This document shows, piece after piece, positions 9,172 to 21,300 of a stretch of DNA of 64,000 bases. Below the pieces are notes generated by a model that made no database searches, was not told where the DNA came from, and saw only the letters and a program-made list of their open reading frames with translations. Made by a program: the position numbers and the translations under genes. Each line of letters begins with the position of its first letter. Position 1 is the stretch's first letter. Source of the stretch: Xylocopa sonorina (taxonomy: Eukaryota; Arthropoda; Insecta; Hymenoptera; Apidae); contig NW_027490110.1 of the NCBI RefSeq assembly GCF_050948175.1, positions 868,001 through 932,000 on the forward strand. The letters run 5' to 3'.

Positions 9172-10382
9172 TTTCCCGAATTTTTATTTACCGCGTTGTT
9201 GTACTGCCTTTTTCGGCACTCGCCTATTTCGTGCCCCGGGGTCTTGCAATAGCGACAAAATTTGGGCGCGTCCCTGGCTACGATTTGTCTCGGTTGTTCG
9301 TACGCGGGGCCTCGAGTAGGAGGCGGTACGTCCCTGGATCGCAAGTATTCCTGCGGTCGGTACGGCGATGGCGGTCTGAGCCGACACTCGGTCGCGTAAT
9401 GTCCGATATTATTGCATTTTCGGCAAATAATTTCGGCTGGTTTTTCGCGCGATTCTGGTCGCGCGACACGCGATCTACCTAGCCGGTTGCAATCACGTTC
9501 GTGCATTTGATAGAGCTCCCGCGCTCGAGCGAACGTTTCTCGCAATGTACCGAATGAACTTATAGTCATTTGCATTCGAATTTCCGGAATGAGACCGTCT
9601 TTAAAACATTGTAATGTGAGCGCGTCTACGTCATCGAGCGATTCCGGTGTGTCTCGTCGAGCAAGCCTTTCGCAATCAATTATAGCGGTTCTAAGATCTT
9701 TTACTCGACCGATGTAATCTAGAATGTGCTCGTTCGCGCGCATAAATATATTGGCAAGTTCACCCCGATAATGATGAGCTGATTTTACGGAGCAAAATGT
9801 GCTGCGAAGAACGTCCGTTAATTCGAGTATTGTGTAACACGGCTCGTCTTCTAGCGCGGCGTAGGCACGACCCTTGAGTTTTCCCTTAAGCAGGCGTGTG
9901 AAAGTTCGCTCGCACCCATTAGGGATAAGCTCATAAGCGCGTTTACACGCTCGGGTAAACTGAAGAATGGGAATGTTCTGACCATCGAATGTCGGCACGG
10001 CTTCGAGGGCCTGCTTAAGCGATAGCTCGTCGTGTTGCGAACTATTTGTATTGAAATCGGAGCTCGAATTATGTCCGGAAAGCGGATTTCCCCGAGGAAT
10101 ATCCAGCGAAACGGTATCGTCGCGCGTTAAATCAGGCGTTCTGCGAATAGATTCTAATTCACGACGTAAAATTTCTATTTGCTGGAGCAACGCGGCATTA
10201 CTCGGATCGGTCGCTTTCGTATTTTTCGCGGAAGTATTTTGTTGCGCGGTACTAGGAAGAGGCTCGGCGATAGCGTCTTGGAAATCAAGCGTTCTGCTAG
10301 TGCGTTTTTCGCGTTCAGAATCGGCCATCGCGGCGGCTCGCTGTGTCTGCTGGCGCGTTTTTGTCGGAGTCCGGGTTGCCAT
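9063..10382 (-). CDS. Gag polyprotein (capsid and nucleocapsid)
   Basis: 439 residues. The N-terminal part is charged and low in complexity, with a short Leu-rich helical stretch at about 61-82. A capsid-like helical domain follows at about 120-300, containing an alternating Arg/Leu pattern typical of retrotransposon Gag. Two zinc knuckles of the C-X2-C-X4-H-X4-C type lie at 320-333 and 376-389 and would bind element RNA. The start Met at 10382 has a good context (G at -3 and at +4) and is 82 nt from the 5' LTR. At codons 403-404 the slippery heptamer diverts some ribosomes into pol; the others end at 9063. No break is visible. Gag assembles the virus-like particle in which reverse transcription takes place. 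Confidence 0.96.
   Translation of the reverse strand: MATRTPTKTRQQTQRAAAMADSEREKRTSRTLDFQDAIAEPLPSTAQQNTSAKNTKATDPSNAALLQQIEILRRELESIRRTPDLTRDDTVSLDIPRGNPLSGHNSSSDFNTNSSQHDELSLKQALEAVPTFDGQNIPILQFTRACKRAYELIPNGCERTFTRLLKGKLKGRAYAALEDEPCYTILELTDVLRSTFCSVKSAHHYRGELANIFMRANEHILDYIGRVKDLRTAIIDCERLARRDTPESLDDVDALTLQCFKDGLIPEIRMQMTISSFGTLRETFARARELYQMHERDCNRLGRSRVARPESREKPAEIICRKCNNIGHYATECRLRPPSPYRPQEYLRSRDVPPPTRGPAYEQPRQIVARDAPKFCRYCKTPGHEIGECRKRQYNNAVNKNSGNDNGLRTRRETGGEAAHQVCPLAANNSNAEIDETPR
9129..9164 (-). promoter_or_regulatory. Stem-loop stimulating frameshift
   Basis: On the element's strand GGCCTC (9164-9159) pairs perfectly with GAGGCC (9134-9129). Inside, CACC and GGTG can extend the stem after a small asymmetric bulge. 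The stem begins 6 nt after the slippery heptamer, the usual spacing for a -1 frameshift stimulator. A pseudoknot with downstream bases is possible but not established here. Confidence 0.75.
9171..9177 (-). promoter_or_regulatory. -1 ribosomal frameshift site, G GGA AAC
   Basis: The heptamer has the X XXY YYZ form and lies in the correct gag register: GGA is codon 403 and AAC is codon 404. The -1 frame is the pol frame and is open from 9183, just two codons upstream of the heptamer, down to 4264. The position is therefore almost the earliest that could work. Together with the following stem it explains expression of pol. Confidence 0.85.
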
Positions 10383-10464
10383 ATCTAGTTTCGCGGTTCC
10401 TTTCGGCGGAATTTCCGGAGGAAACGCGTGGCTATCCCACCGCTGTCACCAAAAATAACTTTCG
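10383..10464 (-). other. Leader between 5' LTR and gag
   Basis: An 82-nt non-coding stretch holding the primer binding site. Nothing else is recognised in it. Confidence 0.8.
10434..10451 (-). other. Primer binding site, tRNA-Leu type
   Basis: On the element's strand the sequence is TGGTGACAGCGGTGGGAT, beginning with TGG that pairs to the tRNA CCA end. Its complement would be a tRNA 3' end with T-stem ATCCCAC and acceptor CGCTGTC, followed by A and CCA. From memory this is close to the 3' end of animal tRNA-Leu of the AAG/TAG group. The site is 13 nt from the LTR end, further than usual. Confidence 0.7.
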
Positions 10465-11334
10465 TGTCACGTCCCGAGGTGCGGTTGCGCTCGCAACGGT
10501 GGCACAAAGTCGTAACCGTTCCCGAAAATAACGCGAATTGCGTCCGGACCGGGTTCGTTGGCGTTTCGGACTCGATAAAACGGTAATTAACACGAAACTT
10601 ACCTTGTGATGGCTTGATTCTACTGTCTGATTTCTCTTTCCAGGTACCTGGAGCGCCTTGAATCCGCAACCGGGATGGCGGCGGCGTACGGCTGGAACGG
10701 AGGTACGGGTCGTGCGGCGAAGGAAACCTCCTTCACAGGAACCAGGGCTCGAACGTAGGAAATTGAATATTCTGGTGCATCACCCACGTATTCCCGAGCG
10801 AGACGACGAATAAACTCTCTCCTCCCCGCGCGTCGTGTACGCTTTGTCGGAGGTGCAAGGCTCGTCGAGAATACTTGAACTTCGGTCGAGTACGGCGCGG
10901 CTAAGCGTTGGTTCGCTCTAGCTTACCGGGATCAACCTGGGCGCAAGATATTCTGTACACGGTAGAAGTGAGGATGGAGCAACTAAGCGCTGGTTCGCTC
11001 TAGTCGTCGAGCCTCAAGACTATCGCAGATGAGATATAGAAATAGAATAATCGCGAGCGTACCCGTGGAGTAGAATTAAGGAATTGTATTTGAACTTGAA
11101 TAAAGATACTTTGAATCTGGTAAAAATAAACTATATTCTATGATTTCACTATACTAGATACACTTGACTAAATTCTAAGTTACTGACTAGCGGTTACAAT
11201 GAGATATAGAAATAGTTAAAGTATCGAATGGACTCCGCTATGGGAGTATGGATAGAGACGAATGCATTAGAGCTAATTGCTCGTTGCGAATGAGCCTATT
11301 GCTCGGAAGTGCATCGTTCGGATGCTGGATTAGA

Positions 11335-11442
11335 ACTCCTCGGTTCGGAGATGAGATACGAACTCTCCAGTTCGGAGATGAGATACCAACTCTCCCGTTC
11401 GGAGGTGAGATTGGAACTCCTCCGTTCGGAGGCGAGATTGGA
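11335..11442 (-). repeat. Four 27-bp tandem repeats in the 5' LTR
   Basis: Same array as at 3871-3978, shifted by 7,464 bp. In this LTR the repeats would be in the transcribed leader of the genomic RNA. Confidence 0.9.
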
Positions 11443-11501
11443 ACTGACTCTCGGATCTCGCGTCCGCGACCTCCTCGGGTCGCGCGGCGCGCGAGTCGCT
11501 G

Positions 11502-11585
11502 GGCCCTCGCGGTGGGGCGGACGGTCGGAGTAGGGCGGCCGCTCGGCCCTCGTGGTGGGGCGGCCGTTCGGAGTGGGGCGCGGCC
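11502..11585 (-). repeat. GC-rich 43-bp duplication in the 5' LTR
   Basis: Counterpart of 4038-4121, with the second copy starting at 11545. Confidence 0.75.
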
Positions 11586-11626
11586 CGCGTTAAGCGTGAG
11601 CCGCGAGCGTCGAGTGTGCGCGCGAG

Positions 11627-11647
11627 TGCACGGAACATAACCGTGCA
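11627..11647. other. Perfect 7-bp inverted repeat in the 5' LTR
   Basis: Counterpart of 4163-4183 in the active 5' LTR, near the presumed transcription start. Confidence 0.55.
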
Positions 11648-11650
11648 TGA

Positions 11651-11662
11651 ATAAAATATATA
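11651..11662 (-). promoter_or_regulatory. Possible TATA region of the 5' LTR
   Basis: TATATATTTTAT on the element's strand. It is the best candidate for the promoter core driving gag-pol, with transcription expected to start near 11625. The evidence is the motif and its place upstream of a long transcribed leader. Confidence 0.4.
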
Positions 11663-12019
11663 CATATATTTACTTAAATCTAGGTGTGTGTTGGTGTGTA
11701 TGTACATATATGGGTAGTGTGCTTATTCTAATCCCACATGTACGAGAAGTACGTATAGGGCTTCGTGATCGCTGGGGATTCGACCCAGTACGTGTCGGAG
11801 AGCTCCTCGCCCTCGTAATACGGGGTGAAGTCCTCCCCCTCGTGTGTGGAGATCGCGCGTGGGCGCGGCATGCTGCATCCCTCTTCCCTCTCGTACCTTT
11901 GTCTCCTTCTGTAGGGACGGCGAGTCGGCGGGTGGCCCGTGTGCAGGGGCTCCGGATACGGATGCTGGGGATGATGAGGTGGACGCCGGAGGGTGGCAGG
12001 CGGTACGCCTGACGTTACA

Positions 12020-12023
12020 GTAG
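12020..12023. other. Target site duplication GTAG, right copy
   Basis: Matches 2997-3000. The satellite continues directly as gtagacatttgc, the expected sequence after the left copy. Confidence 0.93.
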
Positions 12024-15000
12024 ACATTTGCAAACGCTATTTCCTTGCAAGGAAGTGTCGCATTTACATTCATTTGAAGTGTAGACGAGGAATACATAAC
12101 ACTTCGCAAATCATATTATATCTTACCATGAAACATAGAAATGAGATGCGATATCGCGTTTTAAGAAGCATTAGAACTCTATTGCTACGATACCTAGACA
12201 TCTGCAGACGCTATTTCCTAGCAATGAAGTGTCGCATTTACATTCATTTGAAGTGTAGACGAGGAATACATAACACTTCGCAAATCATATTATATCTTAC
12301 CATGAAACATAGAAATGAGATGCGATATCGCGTTTTAAGAATCATAAGAACTCTACTGCTACGATACGTAGACATCTGCAAACGCTATTTCCTTGCAAAG
12401 AAGTGTCGCATTTACATTCATTTGAAGTGTAGACGAGGAATACATAACACTTCGCAAATCATATTATATCTTACCATGAAACATAGAAATGAGATGCGAT
12501 ATCGCGTTTTAAGAATCATAAGAACTCTATTGCTACGATACGTAGACATCTGCAAGCGCTATTTCCTTGCAAGGAAGTGTCGCATTTACATTCATTTGAT
12601 GTGTAGACGAGGAATACATAACACTTCGCAAATCATATTATATCTTACCATGAAACATAGAAATGAGATGCGATATCGCGTTCTAAGAATCATAAGAACT
12701 CTATTGCTACGATACGTAGACATCTGCAAACGCTATTTCCTTGCAAAGAAGTGTCGCATTTACATTCATTTGATGTGTAGGCGAGGAATACATAACACTT
12801 CGCAAATCATATTATATCTTACCATGAAACATAGAAATGAGATGCGATATCGCGTTTTAAGAATCATAAGAACTCTATTGCTACGATACGTAGACATCTG
12901 CAAACGCTATTACCTTGCAAAGAAGTGTCGCATTTACATTCATTTGAATCGTAGACGAGGAATGCATAACACTTCACAATGAATATTATATCTTATCATG
13001 AAACATAGATATGAGATGCAATATCTCGTTTTAAGAAGCATTAGAACTCTATTGCTACGATACCTAGACATCTGCAGACGCTATTTCCTAGCAAGGAAGT
13101 GTCGTATTTACATTCATTTGAAGTGTAGACGAGGAATACATAACACTTCGCAAATCATTTTATATCTTACCATGAAACATAGAAATGGGATGCGATCTCG
13201 CGTTTTAAGAAGCATTAGAAATCTATTGCTACGATACGTAGGCATCTGCAAACGCTATTTCCTAGCGAGAAAGTGTCGCATTCACATTCATTTGAAGTGT
13301 AGACGAGTAATACATAACACTTCGCAAGTCATATTATATCTTACCATGAAACATAGAAATGTGATGCGATATCGCGTTTTAAGAAGCATTAGAACTCTAT
13401 TGCTACGATACCTAGACATCTGCAGACGCTATTTCCTAGCGAGGAAGTATCGCATTCACATTCATTTGAAGTGTAGACGAGGAATACATGACACTTCGCA
13501 AATCATGTTATACCTTACCATGAAACATAGAAATGAGATGCGATATCACGTTTTAAGAATCATAAGAACCCTATTGCTACGATACGTAGACATCTGCAAA
13601 CGCTATTTCCTTGCAAGGAAGTGTCGCATTTACATTCAATTGAAGTGTAGACGAGGAATACATAACACTTGGCAAATCATATTATATCTTACCATGAAAC
13701 ATAGAAATGAGATGCGATATCGCGTTTTAAGAAGCATTAGAACTCTATTGCTGCGATACCTAGACATCTGCAGACGCTATTTCCTAGCGAGGAAGTATCG
13801 CATTCACATTCATTTGAAGTGTAGACGAGGAATACATGACACTTCGCAAATCATGTTATACCTTACCATGAAACATAGAAATGAGATGCGATATCGCGTT
13901 CTAAGAAGTACTAGAACTCTATTGCTACGATAGGTAGACATCTGCAGACGCTATATCCTTGCAAGGAAGTGTCGCATTTACATTCATTTGAAGTGTAGAC
14001 GAGGAATGCATAACACTTCACAATGAATATTATATCTTACGATGAAACATAGAAATGTGATGCGATATCGCGTTTTAAGAAGCATTAGAACTCTATTGCT
14101 ACGATACGTAGACATCTGCAAACGCTATTTCCTAGCAAGGAAGTATCGCATTTACATTCATTTGAAGTGTAGACGAGGAATACATAACACTTCGCAAATC
14201 ATATTATATCTTACCATGAAACATAGAAATGAGATGCGATATCGCGTTTAAGAATCATAAGAACTCTATTGCTACGATACGTAGACATCTGCAAACGCTA
14301 TTTCCTTGCAAGGAAGTGTCGCATTTACATTCATTTGAAGTGTAGACGAGGAATGCATAACACTTCACAATGAATATTATATCTTATCATGAAACATAGA
14401 TATGAGATGCAATATCTCGTTTTAAGAAGCATTAGAACTCTATTGCTACGATACCTAGACATCTGCAGACGCTATTTCCTAGCAAGGAAATGTCGCATTT
14501 ACATTCATTTGAAGTGTAGACGAGGAATACATAACACTTCGCAAATCATTTTATATCTTACCATGAAACATAGAAATGGGATGCGATCTCGCGATTTAAG
14601 ATGCATTAGAAATCTATTGCTACGATACGTAGGCATCTGCAAACGCTATTTCCTAGCGAGAAAGTGTCGCATTCACATTCATTTGAAGTGTAGACGAGGA
14701 AAACATAACACTTCGCAAATCATATTATATCTTACCATGAAACATAGAAATGAGATGCGATATCGCGTTTTAAGAAGCATTAGAACTCTATTGCTACGAT
14801 ACGTAGACATTTGCAAACGCTATTTCCTTGCAAGGAAATGTCGCATTTACATTCATTTGAAGTGTAGACGAGGAATACATAACACGTCGCAAATCATATT
14901 ATATCTTACCATGAAACATAGAAATGAGATGCGATATCGCGTTTTAAGAAGCATTAGAACTCTATTGCTACGATACCTAGACATCTGCAGACGCTATTTC

Positions 15001-15150
15001 CTAGCAAGGAAGTGTCGCATTTACATTCATTTGAAGTGTAGACGAGGAATACATAACACTTCGCAAGTCATATTATATCTTACCATGAAACATAGAAATG
15101 AGATGCGATATCGCGTTTTAAGAAGCATTAGAACCCTATTGCTACGATAC

Positions 15151-15162
15151 GTAGACAAACGC
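15151..15162 (+). repeat. Shortened monomer (168 bp)
   Basis: The sequence gtagac is followed directly by aaacgc; the six bases atctgc are missing. This is the largest deletion I see in the array and it keeps the 58-codon frame. Confidence 0.85.
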
Positions 15163-15489
15163 TATTTCCTTGCAAGGAAGTGTCGCATTTACATTCATTT
15201 GATGTGTAGACGAGGAATACATAACACTTCGCAATGAATATTATATCTTACCATGAAACGTAGATATGAGATGCAATATCCCGTTTTAAGAAGCATTTGA
15301 ACTCTATTGCTTCGATACGTAGACATCTGCAAACGCTATTTCCTTGCAAGGAAGTGTCGCATTTTCATTCATTTGTATCGTAGACGAGGAATGCATAACA
15401 CTTCGCAATGAATATTATATCTTATCATGAAACATAGATATGAGATGCAATATCTCGTTTTAGGAAGCATTAGAACTCTATTGCTACGA

Positions 15490-17229
15490 TACGTAGACAT
15501 CTGCAAACGCTATTTCCTTGCAAGGAAGTGTCGCATTTACATTCATTTGAAGTGTAGACGAGGAATACATGACACTTCGCAAATCATATTATATCTTATC
15601 ATGAAACATAGAAATGAGATGCGATATCGCGTTTCAAGAAGCATTAGAACACTATTGCTACGATAGGTAGACATTTGCAAACGCTATTTCCTTGCAAGGA
15701 AGTGTCGCATTTACATTCAGTTGATGTGTAGACGAGGAATACATAACACTTCGCAAATCATATTATATCTTACCATGAAACATAGAAATGAGATGCAATA
15801 TCGCGTTTTAAGAATCATAAGAACTCTATTGCTACGATACGTAGACATCTGCAAACGCTATTTCCTTGCAAGGAAGTGTCGCATTTACATTCATTTGAAG
15901 TGTAGACGAGGAATGCGTAACACTTCACAATGAATATTATATCTTATCATGAAACATAGATATGAGATGCAATATCTCGTTTTAAGAAGCATTAGAACTC
16001 TATTACTACGATACCTAGACATCTGCAGACGCTATTTCCTAGCAAGGAAGTGTTGCATTTACATTCATTTGAAGTGTAGACGAGGAATACATAACACTTC
16101 GCAAATCATTTTATATCTTACCATGAAACAGAGAAATGAGATGCGATATCGCGTTTTAAGAATCATAAGAACCCTATTGCTACGATACGTAGACATCTGC
16201 AAACGCTATTTCCTTGCAAGGAAGTGTCGCATTTACATTCAATTGAAGTGTAGACGAGGAATACATAACACTTGGCAAATCATATTATATCTTACCATGA
16301 AACATAGAAATGAGATGCGATATCGCGTTTTAAGAAGCATTAGAACTCTATTGCTACGATACGTAGACATCTGCAAACGCTATTTCCTTGCAAGGAAGTG
16401 TCGCATTTACATTCATTTGAAGTGTAGACGAGGAATACATGACACTTCGCAAATCATATTATATCTTATCATGAAACATAGAAATGAGATGCGATATCGC
16501 GTTTCAAGAAGCATTAGAACACTATTGCTACCATAGGTAGACATTTGCAAACGCTATTTCCTTGCAAGGAAGTGTCGCATTTACATTCAGTTGATGTGTA
16601 GACGAGGAATACATAACACTTCGCAAATCATATTATATCTTACCATGAAACATAGAAATGAGATGCGATATCGCGTTTTAAGAATCATAAGAACTCTATT
16701 GCTACGATACGTAGACATCTGCAAACGCTATTTCCTTGCAAGGAAGTGTCGCATTTACATTCATTTGAAGTGTAGACGAGGAATGCATAACACTTCACAA
16801 TGAATATTATATCTTATCATGAAACATAGATATGAGATGCAATATCTCGTTTTAAGAAGCATTAGAACTCTATTACTACGATACCTAGACATCTGCAGAC
16901 GCTATTTCCTAGCAAGGAAGTGTCGCATTTACATTCATTTGAAGTGTAGACGAGGAATACATAACACTTCGCAAATCATTTTATATCTTACCATGAAACA
17001 TAGAAATGAGATGCGATATCGCGTTTTAAGAATCATAAGAACCCTATTGCTACGATACGTAGACATCTGCAAACGCTATTTCCTTGCAAGGAAGTGTCGC
17101 ATTTACATTCAATTGAAGTGTAGACGAGGAATACATAACACTTGGCAAATCATATTATATCTTACCATGAAGCATAGAAATGAGCTGCGATATCGCGTTT
17201 TAAGAAGCATTAGAACTCTATTGCTACGA
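15490..17229 (+). repeat. Five-monomer (870-bp) higher-order repeat, two copies
   Basis: Two 870-bp copies start at about 15490 and 16360. They share rare variants in order: gtttcaagaagc, cattcagttgatg, cattcaattgaag with cacttggcaaatc, and a caatgaat type monomer. A further copy and a half lies at about 19840-21170, 4,350 bp (25 monomers) from the first. Confidence 0.8.
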
Positions 17230-18384
17230 TACCTAGACATCTGCAGACACTATTTCCTAGCGAGGAAGTATCGCATTCACATTCATTTGAAGTGTAGACG
17301 AGGAATACATGACACTTCGCAAATCATGTTATACCTTACCATGAAACATAGAAATGAGATGCGATATCGCGTTCTAAGAAGCATTAGAACTCTATTGCTA
17401 CGATACGTAGACATCTGCAAACGCTATTTCCTAGCAAGGAAGTGTCGCATTTACATTCATTTGATGTGTAGACGAGGAATACATAACACTTCGCAAGTCA
17501 TATTATATCTTACCATGAAACATAGAAATGAGATGCGATATCGCGTTTTAAGAATCATAAGAACTCTATTGCTACGATACGTAGACATCTGCAAACGCTA
17601 TTTCCTTGCAAGGAAGTATCGCATTTACATTCATTTGAAGTGTAGACGAGGAATGCATAACACTTCACAATGAATATTATATCTTATCATGAAACATAGA
17701 TATGAGATGCAATATCTCGTTTTAAGAAGCATAAGAACTCTATTGCTACGATACGTAGATATCTGCAAACGCTATTTCCTGGCAAGGAAGTGTCGCATTT
17801 ACATTCATTTGAATCGTAGACGAGAAATGCATAACACTTCGCAATGAATATTATATCTTATCATGAAACATAGATATGAGATGCAATATCTCGATTTAAG
17901 ATGCATTAGAAATCTATTGCTACGATACGTAGGCATCTGCAAACGCTATTTCCTAGCGAGAAAGTGTCGCATTCACATTCATTTGAAGTGTAGACGAGGA
18001 AAACATAACACTTCGCAAATCATATTATATCTTACCATGAAACATAGAAATGAGATGCGATATCGCGTTTTAAGAAGCATTAGAACTCTATTGCTACGAT
18101 ACGTAGACATTTGCAAACGCTATTTCCTTGCAAGGAAGTGTCGCATTTACATTCGTTTGAAGTGTAGACGAGGAATACATGACACTTCGCAAATCATATT
18201 ATATCTTACCATGAAACATAGAAATGAGATGCGATATCGCGTTTTAAGAAGCATTAGAACTCTATTGCTACGATAGATAGACATCTGCAAACGCTATTTC
18301 CTTGCAAGGAAGTGTCGCATTTACATTCATTTGAAGTGTAGACGAGGAATAGATGACACTTCGCAAATCATATTATATCTTACC

Positions 18385-21300
18385 ATGAAACATAGAAATG
18401 AGATGCGATATCGCGTTTTAAGAAGCATCAGAAATCCATTGCTACGATACGTAGACATCTGCGAACGCTATTTCCTAGCGAGGAAGTGTCGCATTCACAT
18501 TCATTTGAAGTGTAGACGAGGAATACATAACACTTCGCAATGAATATTACATCTTATCATGAAACATAGAAATGAATTGCGATATCTTGTTTTAAGAAGC
18601 ATTTGAACACTATTGCTTCGATACGTAGACATCTGCAAACGCTATTTCCTAGCAAGGAAGTGTCGCATTTACATTCATTTGAAGTGTGGACGAAGAATAC
18701 ATTACACTTCGCAAATCATATTATATCTTACCATGAAATATGGAAATGAGATGCGATATCGCGTTTTAAGAAGCATGAGAACACTATTGCTACGATAGGT
18801 AGACATTTGCAAACGCTACTTCCTTGCAAGGAAGTGTCGCACTTACATTCATTTGAAGTGTAGACGAGGAATACATAACACTTCGCAAATCATATTATAT
18901 CTTACCATGATATATAGAAATGAGATGCGATATCGAGTTTTAAGAAGCATTTGAACTCTATTGCTTCAATACGTAGAAATCTGCAAACGCTATTTCCTAG
19001 CAAGGAAGTGTCGCATTTACATTCATTTGAAGTGTAGGCGAGGAGTACATAACACTTCGCAATGAATATTACATCTTATCATGAAACGTAGAAATGAATT
19101 GCGATATCTTGTTTTAAGAAGCATTTGAACACTATTGCTTCGATACGTAGACATCTGCAAACGCTATTTCCTAGCAAGGAAGTGTCGCATTTACATTCAT
19201 TTGAAGTGTGGACGAAGAATACATTACACTTCGCAAATCATATTATATCTTACCATGAAATATGGAAATGAGATGCGATATCGCGTTTTAAGAAGCATGA
19301 GAACACTATTGCTACGATAGGTAGATATCTGCAAACGCTATTTCCTTGCAAGGAAGTGTCGCAATTACATTCATTTGAATCGTAGACGAGAAATGCATAA
19401 CACTTCGCAATGAATATTATATCTTATCATGAAACATAGATATGAGATGCAATATCTCGTTTTAAGAAGCATTAGAACTCTATTGCTACGATACCTAGAC
19501 ATCTGCAAACGCTATTTCCTGGCAAGGAAGTGTCGCATTTACATTCAATTGAAGTGTAGACGAGGAATACATAACACTTGGCAAATCATATTATATCTTA
19601 CCATGAAACATAGAAATGAGATGCGATATCGCGTTCTAAGAAGTACTAGAACTCTATTGCTACGATAGGTAAACATCTGCAGACGCTATTTCCTAGCAAG
19701 GAAGTGTCGCATTTACATTCATTTGATGTGTAGACGAGGAATACATAACACTTCGCAAATCATATTATATCTTACGATGAAACATAGAAATGAGATGCGA
19801 TGTCGCGTTTTAAGAAGCATTAGAACTCTATTGCTACGATACGTAGACATCTGCAAACGCTATTTCCTTGCAAGGAAGTGTCGCATGTACATTCATTTGA
19901 AGTGTAGACGAGGAATACATGACACTTCGCAAATCATATTATATCTTATCATGAAACATAGAAATGAGATGCGATATCGCGTTTCAAGAAGCATTAGAAC
20001 ACTATTGCTACGATAGGTAGACATTTGCAAACGCTATTTCCTTGCAAGGAAGTGTCGCATTTACATTCAGTTGATGTGTAGACGAGGAATACATAACACT
20101 TCGCAAATCATATTATATCTTACCATGAAACATAGAAATGAGATGAAATATCGCGTTTTAAGAATCATAAGAACTCTATTGCTACGATACGTAGACATCT
20201 GCAAACGCTATTTCCTTGCAAGGAAGTGTCGCATTTACATTCATTTGAAGTGTAGACGAGGAATGCATAACACTTCACAATGAATATTATATCTTATCAT
20301 GAAACATAGATATGAGATGCAATATCTCGTTTTAAGAAGCATTAGAACTCTATTACTACGATACCTAGACATCTGCAGACGCTATTTCCTAGCAAGGAAG
20401 TGTCGCATTTACATTCATTTGAAGTGTAGACGAGGAATACATAACACTTCGCAAATCATTTTATATCTTACCATGAAACATAGAAATGAGATGCGATATC
20501 GCGTTTTAAGAATCATAAGAACCCTATTGCTACGATACGTAGACATCTGCAAACGCTATTTCCTTGCAAGGAAGTGTCGCATTTACATTCAATTGAAGTG
20601 TAGACGAGGAATACATAACACTTGGCAAATCATATTATATCTTACCATGAAACATAGAAATGAGATGCGATATCGCGTTTTAAGAAGCATTAGAACTCTA
20701 TTGCTACGATACGTAGACATCTGCAAACGCTATTTCCTTGCAAGGAAGTGTCGCATTTACATTCATTTGAAGTGTAGACGAGGAATACATGACACTTCGC
20801 AAATCATATTATATCTTATCATGAAACATAGAAACGAGATGCGATATCGCGTTTCAAGAAGCATTAGAACACTATTGCTACCATAGGTAGACATTTGCAA
20901 ACGCTATTTCCTTGCAAGGAAGTGTCGCATTTACATTCAGTTCATGTGTAGACGAGGAATACATAACACTTCGCAAATCATATTATATCTTACCATGAAA
21001 CATAGAAATGAGATGCGATATCGCGTTTTAAGAATCATAAGAACTCTATTGCTACGATACGTAGACATCTGCAAACGCTATTTCCTTGCAAGGAAGTGTC
21101 GCATTTACATTCATTTGAAGTGTAGACGAGGAATGCATAACACTTCACAATGAATATTATATCTTATCATGAAACATAGAAATGAGATGCGATATCGCGT
21201 TTTAAGAAGCATCAGAAATCCATTGCTACGATACGTAGACATCTGCGAACGCTATTTCCTAGCGAGGAAGTGTCGCATTCACATTCATTTGAAGTGTAGA

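Larger units (their letters stand above)
3001..12019 (-). mobile_element. Full-length Ty3/gypsy-superfamily LTR retrotransposon
   Basis: This is a complete 9,019-bp element with two 1,555-bp LTRs, a 5,909-bp internal region, intact gag and pol, a primer binding site, a polypurine tract and a 4-bp target duplication. It lies on the minus strand, so the 5' LTR is the one at higher coordinates. The domain order protease, RT, RNase H, integrase identifies the gypsy (Metaviridae) type rather than copia. No env frame is present, because pol runs into the 3' LTR. The LTRs align without gaps at a constant offset of 7,464 bp and I found no base difference, which indicates a recent insertion. Base composition is CpG-rich, unlike the AT-rich satellite around it. 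The exact clade cannot be settled by eye; the RT is of the general insect gypsy/17.6/mdg1 kind. Confidence 0.97.
10465..12019 (-). repeat. 5' LTR of the gypsy element (1,555 bp)
   Basis: It matches 3001-4555 at a fixed offset of 7,464 bp with no indel and no substitution found by eye. On the element's strand it runs TGTAAC to GTGACA. It would supply the promoter for gag-pol, with a TATA-like stretch at 11651-11662. No independent gene is supported within it; the reading frames on both strands are chance frames in GC-rich DNA or the orphan copy of the Pol tail (about 11728-12019). Confidence 0.97.

Noticed and set aside
8264..9319. 351-codon open frame on the + strand
   Set aside because: It lies antisense to the gag-pol junction and protease region, has no recognisable domain, and is best explained as a shadow of GC-rich coding DNA.
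11993..12982. 329-codon frame crossing from the LTR into the satellite
   Set aside because: It is the satellite's open monomer frame that happens to gain a Met from LTR sequence at the insertion junction; it is not a gene.
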